Shown: piece after piece, positions 47,536 through 56,960 of the stretch | Layout: every line of letters begins with the position of its first letter | How positions within the stretch are numbered: the first letter of the stretch is position 1 | NCBI RefSeq assembly: GCF_000474215.1 | Contig: NZ_BAUC01000017.1 | Span: forward strand, 120,087-184,086 | Direction: 5' to 3' | DNA length: 64,000 bases | Origin: Edwardsiella hoshinae NBRC 105699 = ATCC 33379 | Lineage (GTDB): Bacteria; Pseudomonadota; Gammaproteobacteria; Enterobacterales; Enterobacteriaceae | Notes under the pieces: model-generated | Databases searched by the model: none | Seen by the model: the letters and a program-made list of their open reading frames with translations, nothing else | What the model was told of the DNA's origin: nothing | Made by a program: the position numbers and the translations under genes

Positions 47536-48762
47536 TTATCCTTGCAAGAGGCGTAGCAGTAGCGAACCATTGTACAGCGCCTCTTTGACTAACGCTGCCG
47601 CGGGCATGGTGCCATGATTGTGGAACTGACTGGCTTCAACAGCCAGGTGTTGCGTGTAATGCGGTAGCGCTTGTTGGCGGATAGCGCTGGCGATAGAGGG
47701 ATAGAGCACATCGGCCGCCTGATTCAAGGGCGAACCGATGAGGATCTTCTCGGGGTTAAAGAGATTGACCATCACCGCCGCGATACGCCCCACGCTATGG
47801 CCGACGCTGTTGATCAGATCGCGTCCCAGTTGGTCACCTTGCAATGCGGCCTGGCAGAGCGCTTCGATGGTTAAAGGACGCATGGCATGTAGCTGTGATG
47901 AAGGCGACATCGCTAAGCGTTGCTCCGCGAGCGCCAGAATATTCTGTAAGCCGGCAATGGTTTCCAGGCAACCGTGGTTGCCGCAGTAGCATTGCTTCCC
48001 ATAGGGGTCGACCTGGGTGTGCCCTATTTCGACCAGGCTTTGGCGGCTACCGTTTAGCAAGCGCCCTTCGCTGATCACTCCAGCACCCACGTTATAGTCG
48101 ATGACGATCTGGATCAGGTTAGCGCAGCCATTGCCGGCACCGAACAGCGATTCGGCCATGGTCCAGGCGCAGACATCGTGCTGTAGGTAGATCGGGAGCC
48201 CCGTGTGACGTTCGAGCTCTTCGCTCAACGCCATGTCTTGCACCTCGGCGTAGTACGGCATGCGATGAACGATACCTTGCGCGGCGTTAACCAAGCCCGG
48301 GAGGGTCACGGCGATGGCGGTTAACCGTTCCAATTGATGTTGATGGCGGGTAAAGAAACCATCGATCTCACCGATCAGACGGTGCAATAACGGGGTCTCG
48401 CGTTGCGCCGGTAGCGCGATCTCTTCTTCGACGACTAACGCACTGCTCAGATCACGCAAGGCTAACGTCATGGTTCCGAGGCCGATACGCACACAGAGGT
48501 AATGCCAAGAGGCGGTATCGAGGATCAGGCCGACGGCGGGACGGCCGCGACTGCCTGGCTCCTGAAACTCCGTCTCTTGTACCAGATGAGCTTCGAGCAG
48601 CTCACGGACAATCTTAGTAATACTGGCCGGCGCCAGTTGCGCGCGTTTTGAAAGCTCAATGCGCGAAATAGGACCAAACCGATCGATAAGACGATACACT
48701 GCCCCAGCATTTATCTGCTTGATTTGATCAATATGCCCCGGCTGACCGTCAGCAATCACCAC
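47536..48762 (-). CDS. mlc: ROK family transcriptional repressor Mlc
   Basis: A 408-residue regulator (E. coli Mlc 406). The N-terminus QPGHIDQIKQINAGAVYRLIDRFGPISRIELSKRAQLAPASITKIV is the helix-turn-helix. The zinc site CYCGNHGCLETI is intact, and the C-terminal MVNLFNPEKILIGSPL and ALYNGSLLLRLLQG blocks match Mlc. It represses ptsG, manXYZ and other sugar genes and is removed by binding to glucose-unloaded EIICB. Its position beside bioD2 and ynfL is as in E. coli. Confidence 0.96.
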   Translation of the reverse strand: MVIADGQPGHIDQIKQINAGAVYRLIDRFGPISRIELSKRAQLAPASITKIVRELLEAHLVQETEFQEPGSRGRPAVGLILDTASWHYLCVRIGLGTMTLALRDLSSALVVEEEIALPAQRETPLLHRLIGEIDGFFTRHQHQLERLTAIAVTLPGLVNAAQGIVHRMPYYAEVQDMALSEELERHTGLPIYLQHDVCAWTMAESLFGAGNGCANLIQIVIDYNVGAGVISEGRLLNGSRQSLVEIGHTQVDPYGKQCYCGNHGCLETIAGLQNILALAEQRLAMSPSSQLHAMRPLTIEALCQAALQGDQLGRDLINSVGHSVGRIAAVMVNLFNPEKILIGSPLNQAADVLYPSIASAIRQQALPHYTQHLAVEASQFHNHGTMPAAALVKEALYNGSLLLRLLQG

Positions 48763-48922
48763 TGCTACTCCCAGTTATTTTTCGCGCTTCAAAATAAATC
48801 TTACCGACAATGGTGAGGATTTGACAAAAATGCGTAAGCCATTTGATTCGTTATGTGATTAGGCGCACAAATACTTGCTTTTTCAGCCTAAGTTCTGTCC
48901 CGTTCGATGCGCGTTAACGAAC

Positions 48923-49816
48923 TTACGCCGGGGGTAGCAGCAGCGAGATTAAGGCTTGCGCCTGCGCACTTAACGCGCGCTGGCGGTGATACGCGAGCCA
49001 GATTTCGGTGTAGGCATCCGGCTCCGCCAAGGGACGATAACAGACCCCCTCCACCTGAATGCGAGTATAGGAGGCAGGCAAAATCGATACCCCCAGCCCC
49101 GACGAGATCAATCCGACGATGGTCATCGCCTCGCCAACCTCCTGGGTAATGTAGGGTACGATGCCCGCGCGTTTGAGCAAGGCCAGCAGTTCGTCATATA
49201 ACGCCGTGCCATCACCGCGAGAAAAGAAGACGAAGGGCTGTTCGGCCAAGTCGCTAAAGCGTAACGCCTCCTTGCGCCGCGCCAACGGATGATGCTGATG
49301 CAACACTGCGACCAGTGACTCGCGCCGTAACATCCGATGGGTCAGCGTGCTGGGTAGTGTGGTATTACGCAGAATCGCGATATCTAGCTTGCCATCGCTT
49401 AACGGTTCAATCTGCTGCCTGGTATTTAGCTCACGCATTTGCAGATGGACTTGTGGATAGCGTTGACGGTAGGTGAAGAGCGCATGCGCGATTTGGGGGA
49501 CAAACGGCATTGATGAGGTAAAGCCGATGGTGAGATCGCCACTCTCACCCCGATGTGCCCGTGCCGCTTTCTCTGCCGCCTGCTCCAACTGTCCAACGAT
49601 GGCATAGCACTCTTTTAAAAAGATCTGGCCAGCCTGTGTGAGGCTGACGCTACGACTGGTGCGCAGTAATAGGCGTGCGCCAAGCTCTTTTTCCAGGGCT
49701 TGGATTTGCTGGCTCAACGGCGGCTGCGAGATCGCCAAGCGTTCCGCCGCGCGGTTGAAGTGCCGCTCTTCGGCGACGGCGATGAAGTATTTAAGGTGGC
49801 GAATTTCTATACGCAT
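48923..49816 (-). CDS. ynfL: LysR family transcriptional regulator YnfL
   Basis: A 297-residue regulator. The N-terminal helix-turn-helix is at residues 1-60 (LKYFIAVAEERHFNRAAERLAISQPPLSQQIQALEKELGARLL), followed by a periplasmic-binding-like effector domain. It is divergent from ynfM with about 150 bp between the starts, the classic arrangement in which a LysR protein controls its neighbour. Effector unknown. Confidence 0.92.
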   Translation of the reverse strand: MRIEIRHLKYFIAVAEERHFNRAAERLAISQPPLSQQIQALEKELGARLLLRTSRSVSLTQAGQIFLKECYAIVGQLEQAAEKAARAHRGESGDLTIGFTSSMPFVPQIAHALFTYRQRYPQVHLQMRELNTRQQIEPLSDGKLDIAILRNTTLPSTLTHRMLRRESLVAVLHQHHPLARRKEALRFSDLAEQPFVFFSRGDGTALYDELLALLKRAGIVPYITQEVGEAMTIVGLISSGLGVSILPASYTRIQVEGVCYRPLAEPDAYTEIWLAYHRQRALSAQAQALISLLLPPA

Positions 49817-49966
49817 CGTACTATTGATATCTTATAAGTATTATTCGTTCTAATTAATATATTAGACATTGACGGATGGCAATCCTATTCTCGCTAAGCG
49901 CTCACGCAACAGGAGCGCTCATTAACAGTGTTACGTTTATGTTTGACCCGTATTGAAGGATATTGT

Positions 49967-51241
49967 GTGAATACCACCCCGGCAGATCTTGCGCCGGATG
50001 CCGTAGCTTCGGCACCCGCACAGGCCAATGATGGCGTCAATGGCAAATTCCCGCTGATTACCCGCGAGCACTCCGATTTTAAGCGCGTCACTCTGGCGCT
50101 CTTCTCCGCCGGTCTAGCGACCTTCGCCCTCCTGTATTGCGTCCAGCCGATTTTACCGGTGCTATCGCAAGATTTTGGCATTACTCCGGCGCGCAGCAGT
50201 TTATCGCTCTCCGTCTCGACCGCGATGCTGGCCATTGGCTTGTTGTTTACCGGGCCGCTCTCCGACGCCATCGGTCGAAAAAATGTCATGGTCACGGCGC
50301 TGTTGCTGGCGGCGGGCTGTACTCTGGCCGGCGCATTGATGAATAGCTGGCATGGCATCCTGGTGATGCGCGCTTTGGTGGGCCTGGCTCTGAGCGGCGT
50401 CGCCGCTGTCGCCATGACCTATCTGAGTGAAGAGATCGACCCCTCCGTGGTCGCCTTCTCCATGGGATTGTATATCAGCGGTAACTCCATTGGCGGAATG
50501 AGCGGTCGTCTGATCAGCGGCGTCTTGACTGACTATTTTTCTTGGCGTATTACCTTGGCCGTCATCGGCTTGTTTGCCCTGGCTTGTGCCCTGCTGTTTT
50601 GGCGTATCCTGCCGCCATCACGCCATTTTCGTCCAAGCTCGTTGCGCCCCCGCACTTTGCTGATCAATCTGCGCTTACACTGCCACGATCGCGGACTCCC
50701 ACTGTTATTTGCCGAAGGCTTTCTCCTGATGGGGAGCTTTGTGACTTTATTCAACTACATCGGTTACCGCCTGTTAGCGACGCCCTACCTCTTGAGCCAG
50801 GCCGTTGTTGGGATGCTCTCACTGGTCTATATCAGCGGTACCTATAGCTCGCCGAAAGCCGGCACCCTGACCGCGCGCTTCGGGCGTGGCCCGGTGTTAA
50901 GTGTCGCGGTGATCATCATGTTGCTGGGTTTACTCATCACCGCGTTGAACCCATTGTGGGCGATCTTTATTGGTATGCTTCTGTTTACCACCGGTTTTTT
51001 TGCCGCTCACTCCGTCGCCAGCAGTTGGATCGGTCGACGCGCCCGACGCGCTAAGGGGCAAGCCTCCTCGCTGTATCTGTTCTGCTATTACGTCGGCTCC
51101 AGTGTCGCCGGAACGTTAGGCGGCGTCTTCTGGCACCAATTCGGCTGGAATGGCATTGTCATCTTTCTTGGTGCGATGCTGCTATTGGCCTGGCTGCTGG
51201 GTCGCCGTCTGCAACATTTACCCGAAGCCGCGCAGCGGTAG
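49967..51241 (+). CDS. ynfM: MFS transporter YnfM
   Basis: A 424-residue transporter with 12 predicted membrane helices. The stretch RVTLALFSAGLATFALLYCVQPILPVLSQDFGITP and the SGVAAVAMTYLSEEIDPS, ISGNSIGGMSGRLISGV blocks match E. coli YnfM closely. GTG 49967 is chosen since AAGGA lies 6 bases before it; a GTG at 49928 would add 13 residues. Reported in E. coli as an efflux protein for arabinose-like sugars or related compounds. Control by the divergent YnfL is likely. Confidence 0.93.
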   Translation: MNTTPADLAPDAVASAPAQANDGVNGKFPLITREHSDFKRVTLALFSAGLATFALLYCVQPILPVLSQDFGITPARSSLSLSVSTAMLAIGLLFTGPLSDAIGRKNVMVTALLLAAGCTLAGALMNSWHGILVMRALVGLALSGVAAVAMTYLSEEIDPSVVAFSMGLYISGNSIGGMSGRLISGVLTDYFSWRITLAVIGLFALACALLFWRILPPSRHFRPSSLRPRTLLINLRLHCHDRGLPLLFAEGFLLMGSFVTLFNYIGYRLLATPYLLSQAVVGMLSLVYISGTYSSPKAGTLTARFGRGPVLSVAVIIMLLGLLITALNPLWAIFIGMLLFTTGFFAAHSVASSWIGRRARRAKGQASSLYLFCYYVGSSVAGTLGGVFWHQFGWNGIVIFLGAMLLLAWLLGRRLQHLPEAAQR

Positions 51242-51263
51242 AAATACCCTAGGCTTTCACCGT

Positions 51264-51298
51264 CCCGATGGTACCACGCCCAGCATGATGCCATCGGG
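51264..51298 (+). terminator. Hairpin after ynfM
   Basis: CCCGATGG/CCATCGGG 8-bp stem with a 19-nt loop, 23 bp after the ynfM stop. Confidence 0.6.
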
Positions 51299-51606
51299 CG
51301 TCATCTTAGATGCGCTCCTCCTTAGCTCGCCTCGCATAAAGTCAATCCATACACCAGTAGGGATTGGCTCTCTTACCCAGTGAGTATGGCCGGCCCTTTC
51401 TTTAGGGTGTTATTTGTCCCGCCCTGTCCCCCCTGCGCTATCGTTGACATGAGGGACAAAACGCGGAAGGCGCTCCGGCGCAAAACGTGTGTGACTGGGC
51501 GCCCGCCGCGTTTTTACTGGTTAGCATTTAGGATTACGTTTATGTTTTCGTCGGCGTTATGTGGTTTTGGATGCTCGTATTATCAGGCGGTGTGCAGTAA
51601 GATAGC
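51299..51606. other. Intergenic region before Ter and tus
   Basis: About 308 bp with no credible gene. Short frames here lack family features. The tus promoter should overlap its right end. Confidence 0.5.
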
Positions 51607-51629
51607 TATATGTATGTTGTAACTAATTA
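51607..51629 (+). other. Replication terminator (Ter) site at tus, right side of fork trap
   Basis: Contains GTATGTTGTAACTAA, the core of E. coli TerB, in the same place and direction relative to tus (22 bp before the start codon). In E. coli, Tus bound at TerB represses tus, so the same autoregulation is expected. The position-6 G lies at 51612, on the left side, so forks moving left to right should be arrested and right-to-left forks pass. Confidence 0.95.
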
Positions 51630-51650
51630 GATGAGGTTTACGAAACGACG

Positions 51651-52589
51651 ATGTCCACCAGCAATATCATTGAACAACTCCACCTCTGCTTCCGTCAGTT
51701 GGAGGAAGCGTTGGCGGATACCGACCACCAGCTCGCCGAACTGGCGCCGCTCCGGGCCGAGGTCTTCGAATTGCCGGATATCGAAAAGGGCCAAGAGCAT
51801 GACGCCATCCAACGAATCTCCGTCCTTCCCGTAAGTGGCGAGGCCGCCTTCAACCTAGGACGTCAGCACTTTCGCCGGCTTTTCCTGCACCATCATGCGC
51901 AGAATATCAGCACTAAGGCCGCCGTCCGGCTACCCGGCGTCTTATGCTATTGGGCTACCCCAGCCCAACGCCAAGCGCTACAACACACCCTCGCGCGAGT
52001 CAACGCTCATAAGCAGCGCCTGGAGCAGATCATCGCAGTAGAGAGCGGATTACCACCGGAACAACGCTTCGAATTCGTTCATCGCCAGTTAAAGGGATTA
52101 TTAACCCTCAGCGCCTACCGTAGCCTCACCTTGTTGAACGCCCCGGACAGTATTCACTTTGGTTGGGCGAATAAGCAGGTTATCAATAAGTTAACTCGTG
52201 CCGAAATGTTGAGTCGTCTCGATAAAAGTCTGCGCGCGGGACGGGCCGTTCCCCCCTATACTCGGGAGCAATGGACGCAGCGTTTGCTAGCGGAGCGCGA
52301 TCTGTTGCTGGCGCTTCCTGAGGATGTAGGTCTAAAAATACGCCGTCCGGTTAAGGTGCAGCCCATTGCCCGCGCGTGGTATAGCGCGAGCCAAAAGCAG
52401 GTACAACATCCTTGCAGTATGCCGCTTATCGCCGTGTATGAAGCGCCGGCCTCATGTCCACGTATCGGCACCTTAGCCGATTATGACGCCGATAACATCG
52501 CCGTACGCCACCGGCCACGCGCCCGGCCACTGATCCCGCTGATCCCACGCCTGCATCTCTATCGCGAAGCCGATACGGAAACGCATTAA
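51651..52589 (+). CDS. tus: Replication terminus site-binding protein Tus
   Basis: A 312-residue protein (E. coli Tus 309). The pocket that traps the flipped cytosine during fork arrest is conserved: Phe 140, His 144 and Gly 149 in RFEFVHRQLKGL fall at the same numbers as in E. coli. The blocks STKAAVRLPGVLCY, FGWANKQVINKL and KIRRPVKVQPIARAWY (DNA-contact strands) are also present. Tus binds Ter and blocks DnaB from one side. Here tus is next to manA; fumC and fumA, which lie between them in E. coli, are missing, and rstB, its E. coli neighbour, is 40 kb away. Confidence 0.97.
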   Translation: MSTSNIIEQLHLCFRQLEEALADTDHQLAELAPLRAEVFELPDIEKGQEHDAIQRISVLPVSGEAAFNLGRQHFRRLFLHHHAQNISTKAAVRLPGVLCYWATPAQRQALQHTLARVNAHKQRLEQIIAVESGLPPEQRFEFVHRQLKGLLTLSAYRSLTLLNAPDSIHFGWANKQVINKLTRAEMLSRLDKSLRAGRAVPPYTREQWTQRLLAERDLLLALPEDVGLKIRRPVKVQPIARAWYSASQKQVQHPCSMPLIAVYEAPASCPRIGTLADYDADNIAVRHRPRARPLIPLIPRLHLYREADTETH

Positions 52590-52748
52590 GGCACGCCATG
52601 CGGGCACGGCAGCGCCCTTTGCATAGAGGATCAGGGTACGGAGATTAGGCTATGGCGAACGACTTTCACGATCAATTTTCTTGCCGAGACAGGGGGTGTT
52701 CCTGTTTACTGAAACAAATTCACCTTTCAAGACTAACGGAATCGACTG

Positions 52749-53927
52749 ATGCAAAAGATGACTAACGCCATACAGCATTACGCCTGGGGTAGCCGCGATG
52801 CACTGAGTAAACTCTATGGCATCGCTAACCCGGATAACCAACCAATGGCCGAACTGTGGATGGGAGCCCATCCGTTGAATAGCTCACGGGTACAAGACGC
52901 CCATGGGGTAAGTCATACTCTGCGCGATCAGATCGCCGCCGATCCGCGGACACAGCTGGGGGACGCCGTCGCGCGCCGCTTTGGCGAACTGCCGTTCCTA
53001 TTTAAGGTGTTATGCGCCGCCCAGCCCCTCTCCATTCAGGTGCATCCTAATAAGCGTGCCGCCGAAGACGGCTTCGCCCGTGAAGAGGCGGCCGGAATCC
53101 CCCGTAACGCCACCAACCGCAACTATAAAGATGCCAATCATAAGCCAGAGTTGGTTTATGCGCTGACGCCCTTCACCGCGATGAATGGCTTTCGTCCCTT
53201 CGCGCAAATCGCCACGCTGCTGCACCCCTTACGCGCGGCGCATCCCGACATTGATGCCTTTATCCAACACCCGGATGCCGAACACTTGCGCAACCTGTTC
53301 GCCAATCTGCTCACGATGCAGGGTGAGGTCAAGGCGCGGGCGCTACGTTGTCTGCATGAGGTATTGACGCAGCATCAGGGGGATGTCTGGGATACCCTAC
53401 GCAACATCGCCGCTCTCTACCCGAATGACAGCGGGTTGTTCTCGCCCTTGCTGCTGAATGTCATTCATTTGCAGCCCGGTCAGGCGATGTTCCTAGATGC
53501 GGAGACCCCCCACGCCTATCTGCATGGCGTCGCGCTAGAAGTGATGGCTAATTCGGATAACGTGCTACGCGCCGGCTTGACACCCAAATATATTGACGTC
53601 GCCGAACTGCTGGATAATGTGCGCTTTATTCCCCGTCCCGCCGACACCCTGTTGACGGAACCTCAGCACGATGGCCATGAGACGCGCTTCCCGGTTCCCG
53701 TCGCCGACTTCGCCTTCTCGGTACACACGCTCAACGCCCAGCCTCAGCCAGTACGCCAGGCCAGCGCCGCGCTCTTATTCTGTATCCGTGGTGAGGCGCA
53801 TGTGCATCAGGGCGAACGTAGCCTGATACTGCATCCCGGCGAGTCCTGCTACCTCAGCGCCGCCGAGGCACCGGTGACCGTAAGCGGCCAAGGCGAACTG
53901 GCGCGCGTATTTAATCAGTTAGATTAA
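52749..53927 (+). CDS. manA: Mannose-6-phosphate isomerase ManA
   Basis: A 392-residue type I phosphomannose isomerase (E. coli 391). The zinc ligands are seen in LSIQVHPNKRAAEDGF (Gln, His), KPELVYALTPF (Glu) and AETPHAYLHGVALEVMANSDNVLRAGLTPKY (His region). It interconverts mannose 6-phosphate and fructose 6-phosphate. ATG 52749 has CGGAATCGACTG upstream, a weak ribosome site. Strong terminator follows. Confidence 0.96.
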   Translation: MQKMTNAIQHYAWGSRDALSKLYGIANPDNQPMAELWMGAHPLNSSRVQDAHGVSHTLRDQIAADPRTQLGDAVARRFGELPFLFKVLCAAQPLSIQVHPNKRAAEDGFAREEAAGIPRNATNRNYKDANHKPELVYALTPFTAMNGFRPFAQIATLLHPLRAAHPDIDAFIQHPDAEHLRNLFANLLTMQGEVKARALRCLHEVLTQHQGDVWDTLRNIAALYPNDSGLFSPLLLNVIHLQPGQAMFLDAETPHAYLHGVALEVMANSDNVLRAGLTPKYIDVAELLDNVRFIPRPADTLLTEPQHDGHETRFPVPVADFAFSVHTLNAQPQPVRQASAALLFCIRGEAHVHQGERSLILHPGESCYLSAAEAPVTVSGQGELARVFNQLD

Positions 53928-53970
53928 TTTTCCACGAATTATTTGCCAACCGACACAGCTTGCCGCCACA

Positions 53971-53998
53971 ATAAAAAACGCCTACGGGCGTTTTTTTT
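53971..53998 (+). terminator. Terminator of manA
   Basis: AAAAACGCC-TAC-GGGCGTTTTTTTT hairpin with a T-run of eight, about 45 bp after the stop. Confidence 0.9.
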
Positions 53999-54054
53999 CC
54001 TTACCGGGCCTAACGATAACCGATGCCCGATTCTGGCTACATTAAGGACAGAGT

Positions 54055-55533
54055 ATGAAAAAATCAGCCGTCGCCGTTGCGATCATTGCCGTGTTAGCTG
54101 CCAGCTGGAGCGGCGCATCCTGGTACACCGGGAAGCTTATCGAGCAGCGTATGGACAGCGAAGTAGCCCGCCTGAACACGCAGCTCGCCCAGCAACTGCC
54201 TCAGGCCGGCCTGAAGGTCAGTTACCAGAATTACCAACGAGGCCTCTTTACCAGTCGGATGCAGGTCGTCATCCAAGCCGATACGAATCATAAATCCGCG
54301 GCCTGGTTACCCGCAGGGCAGCCCCTGATGCTGGACGAAACCATCAATCATGGCCCCTTCCCGCTCACCGATTTCTCGCTGCTGCCGCGCATGGCCGTGA
54401 TCCATAGCCAGTTAGCCAATACCCCCGCGGTCGCGGCACTGTTTAAAGACAGCCAAGGTCAATCGCCGTTCACGGCTAACACTCGTCTGGCCTATAACGG
54501 TGATAGCCGTAACCAAATAAGCCTGGCTCCCCTGACCATCCAGCAAGGCGCGACCAAGGTGACCTTTGCCGGCGCACAAATCCAGGCTGACTTCGCTGCC
54601 GACCTGAGCCGCATCGATCTCAACGGCGATCTCAAGGGCATCACACTCAGCGCCCCCAACGGCGAACAGCCGGAAACCTTGGTGTTGGAAGGGGTGACCT
54701 TTGGCTCCCATAGCAAACTGGGTAAATTCGCTATCAATGTCGGCGAGCAGCAGATAACAGCCAAGCGCTTGAGCCTGACGGGAGGCGACAAAGAAAGCGT
54801 CGTACTGGATGATATAGCCTTGCATACCCGTCTGACAGAAGATGCGCGCACCTTAAACGCTAAGGCCGACTACACCTTAGGCGCAGTGCAGATCAATGGC
54901 AAAGCGTTTGGCAGTGGCGGGCTGACGTTGCACCTTAACGGGTTCGACGGCAAGGCCGTGCAGGCATTCAGCACACAGTACCAACGTTTCCTCACTCAGC
55001 AATTAGCCAGCGGTAACAGTAGCGATAGCCCCGCGTACCAACAGCAACTGGCGGCCCTGATGGATACCGCCTTGCCGACCCTGCTCAACGGCGATCCACA
55101 GATCAGCATCCAGCCGCTGAGTTGGAAGAACGACGCCGGGAGCAGCCAATTCACGCTCGATATGATGCTGGGCGCGCCGCAGACAGCACCCGCCGACGCG
55201 ACGCTCCCGCCGTTGCTACAGATGATCCGCAGCCTGGATCTCTCGCTCGCCATCTCTATGCCGATGGCGACTCAGCTCGCCACCCAGGCGGCCGAACTGG
55301 AAGGTTACCCAGCCGATCAGGCGCAGAAACTCGCGAGCCAACAGGTTCAGGGCGTTTCTGCCATGGGGCAGATGTTTAAACTGACGACACAGCAAGAGCA
55401 GAACATCGTCAGTAAACTGCATTACGCCGCCGGGCAGATCACCCTAAATGGCAAGCAGATGAGCCTGGCACAGTTCGCCGGTCTGTTCGGTCTGTTTGAT
55501 GGCATCGGTGGAGAGACGCCCGCCGATCAGTAA
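54055..55533 (+). CDS. ydgA: YdgA family protein (DUF945)
   Basis: A 492-residue protein with an N-terminal membrane anchor or signal (MKKSAVAVAIIAVLAASWSGASWYTG). The rest is a repetitive beta-rich fold of the DUF945 type (for example GVKVSYQNYQRGLFTSR-like LKVSYQNYQRGLFTSRMQV). It follows manA as in E. coli. Likely anchored in the inner membrane facing the periplasm; role unknown. Confidence 0.92.
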   Translation: MKKSAVAVAIIAVLAASWSGASWYTGKLIEQRMDSEVARLNTQLAQQLPQAGLKVSYQNYQRGLFTSRMQVVIQADTNHKSAAWLPAGQPLMLDETINHGPFPLTDFSLLPRMAVIHSQLANTPAVAALFKDSQGQSPFTANTRLAYNGDSRNQISLAPLTIQQGATKVTFAGAQIQADFAADLSRIDLNGDLKGITLSAPNGEQPETLVLEGVTFGSHSKLGKFAINVGEQQITAKRLSLTGGDKESVVLDDIALHTRLTEDARTLNAKADYTLGAVQINGKAFGSGGLTLHLNGFDGKAVQAFSTQYQRFLTQQLASGNSSDSPAYQQQLAALMDTALPTLLNGDPQISIQPLSWKNDAGSSQFTLDMMLGAPQTAPADATLPPLLQMIRSLDLSLAISMPMATQLATQAAELEGYPADQAQKLASQQVQGVSAMGQMFKLTTQQEQNIVSKLHYAAGQITLNGKQMSLAQFAGLFGLFDGIGGETPADQ

Positions 55534-55544
55534 GCGAGCGCGAC

Positions 55545-55575
55545 GCAACGATGCCTGCCACGCGGGCATTGTTGC
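55545..55575 (+). terminator. Hairpin after ydgA
   Basis: GCAACGATGCC and GGCATTGTTGC pair with one mismatch; no T-run follows. Confidence 0.55.
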
Positions 55576-55703
55576 GCTGTTTGCTGCGGCTCATTGCCCC
55601 TAACGCCTCCCGTCATTATTCCTTGTCAACTACGCCCGTCCCCCTCGCACAGCGGCCAACGTCCCACACCGTCTCGCCCTCCTCACGGCGAGGGGAACGT
55701 CGC

Positions 55704-55711
55704 CCCTTCCC
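55704..55711 (-). other. FtsK polarity motif (KOPS), pointing left
   Basis: CCCTTCCC on the plus strand, between ydgA and add; oriented toward dif. Confidence 0.5.
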
Positions 55712-55761
55712 TGGGAAAACATCGCTAACAAGGGGCAATGAATCGGCCAGCGGCACAATAC

Positions 55762-55777
55762 CTGTATATATATACAG
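55762..55777. promoter_or_regulatory. Consensus LexA (SOS) box
   Basis: CTGTATATATATACAG is a perfect 16-bp palindrome identical to the E. coli LexA consensus core (CTGT-N8-ACAG with alternating AT). It lies between ydgA and add, 149 bp before the add start. No known SOS gene adjoins it. Confidence 0.8.
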
Positions 55778-55810
55778 TCTATCGTAAAACGGCCACACCT
55801 CTCGATATTT

Positions 55811-55872
55811 TGTGATAAATATCACATTTATATGTAACGGAATAGAAATTTACATCGCATTGTTTTTATACT
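55811..55872 (+). promoter_or_regulatory. CRP-dependent promoter of add
   Basis: TGTGATAAATATCACA (55811-55826) matches the CRP consensus TGTGA-N6-TCACA perfectly. A -10 hexamer TATACT is at 55867-55872. If transcription starts near 55880, CRP would be centred at about -61.5, a class I position. Confidence 0.75.
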
Positions 55873-55910
55873 GACGCGCACTTTACGTCCGATAACTGAG
55901 AGTGCTCATC

Positions 55911-56912
55911 ATGATTGATTCGCGTTTTCCCTTGACCGACCTGCACCGCCATCTCGATGGCAACATCCGACCGCAAACGATTCTAGATCTGGGACAACAG
56001 TATCAGCTGGCCCTGCCGGCCGATGAGCTGGAAGCATTACGTCCCCATGTGCAAATCGGCAACAATGCCCCCGATCTGGTCACCTTCTTACAAAAATTAG
56101 ACTGGGGGGTGGCTGTCTTGGCCAGCCTCGACGCCTGCCGGCGCATCGCCTATGAAAACGTGGAGGATTTACAGCGCGCCGGGATCGATTACGCTGAGTT
56201 GCGCTTCTCCCCCTACTACATGGCGCGCCGCCATCATCTACCGCTGCAAGGGGTGGTCGAAGCGGTGATCGATGGCGTCAATGCTGGAGTACGCGATTTT
56301 GGGATCCCGGTACGCCTGATCGGCATCCTGAGCCGCACCTTCGGCCAAGAGGCTTGCCAGCAGGAGCTAGCGGCGCTGCTGGCCTGTCGCGACCAGATCT
56401 GTGCGTTGGATCTTGCCGGTGATGAACTGGGCTTTCCGGGAGCCCTATTCCTGCCACACTTCAACCAGGCGCGCGACGCCGGCTGGCACATCACCGTACA
56501 CGCTGGCGAGGCCGCTGGTGCGGACAGTATCTGGCAGGCCATCCGTGAGCTCGGGGCCGAACGCATCGGCCACGGCGTCAACGCCATCCACGATGCACAC
56601 CTGATGGATTACCTAGCCGAACACGCCATCGGCATCGAATCCTGCCTGACCTCGAATCTTCAGACCAGTACCGTCAGCGCGTTGGATCAGCATCCACTGA
56701 AACGCTTCTTAGCCCATGGCTGCCTGGCTAACATCAATACCGATGATCCGGCGGTCGAAGGCATCGAACTGCGCCATGAATACCAAGTTGCCGCTCCCGC
56801 CGCCGGGTTGAGCCGCGAACAGATCCGCCAGGCACAATACAATGGTCTAAGCATGGCCTTCCTCAGCCAGGCCGAAAAACAAGCGCTACGCGATGCCAAA
56901 CAGCAGGGATAA
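55911..56912 (+). CDS. add: Adenosine deaminase Add
   Basis: A 333-residue enzyme, the same length as E. coli Add. The zinc ligands are His 12 and 14 in [10 protein letters not shown], His in [10 protein letters not shown] and Asp in NTDDP. The catalytic Glu lies in AGEAAG. It turns adenosine into inosine for purine salvage. ATG 55911 is chosen over an in-frame GTG at 55902 since it matches the E. coli N-terminus. Monocistronic, with a CRP-type promoter. Confidence 0.96.
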   Translation: MIDSRFPLTDLHRHLDGNIRPQTILDLGQQYQLALPADELEALRPHVQIGNNAPDLVTFLQKLDWGVAVLASLDACRRIAYENVEDLQRAGIDYAELRFSPYYMARRHHLPLQGVVEAVIDGVNAGVRDFGIPVRLIGILSRTFGQEACQQELAALLACRDQICALDLAGDELGFPGALFLPHFNQARDAGWHITVHAGEAAGADSIWQAIRELGAERIGHGVNAIHDAHLMDYLAEHAIGIESCLTSNLQTSTVSALDQHPLKRFLAHGCLANINTDDPAVEGIELRHEYQVAAPAAGLSREQIRQAQYNGLSMAFLSQAEKQALRDAKQQG

Positions 56913-56960
56913 CCACCAAGACATCCCCCCTACTGCGGACGCCGCCCTACCGAACGGCGT

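Noticed and set aside
55616..55825. 69-codon frame on the minus strand under the LexA box
   Set aside because: The translation (SPRREEGETVWDVGRC and similar) looks like non-coding GC-rich DNA and matches no SOS protein.
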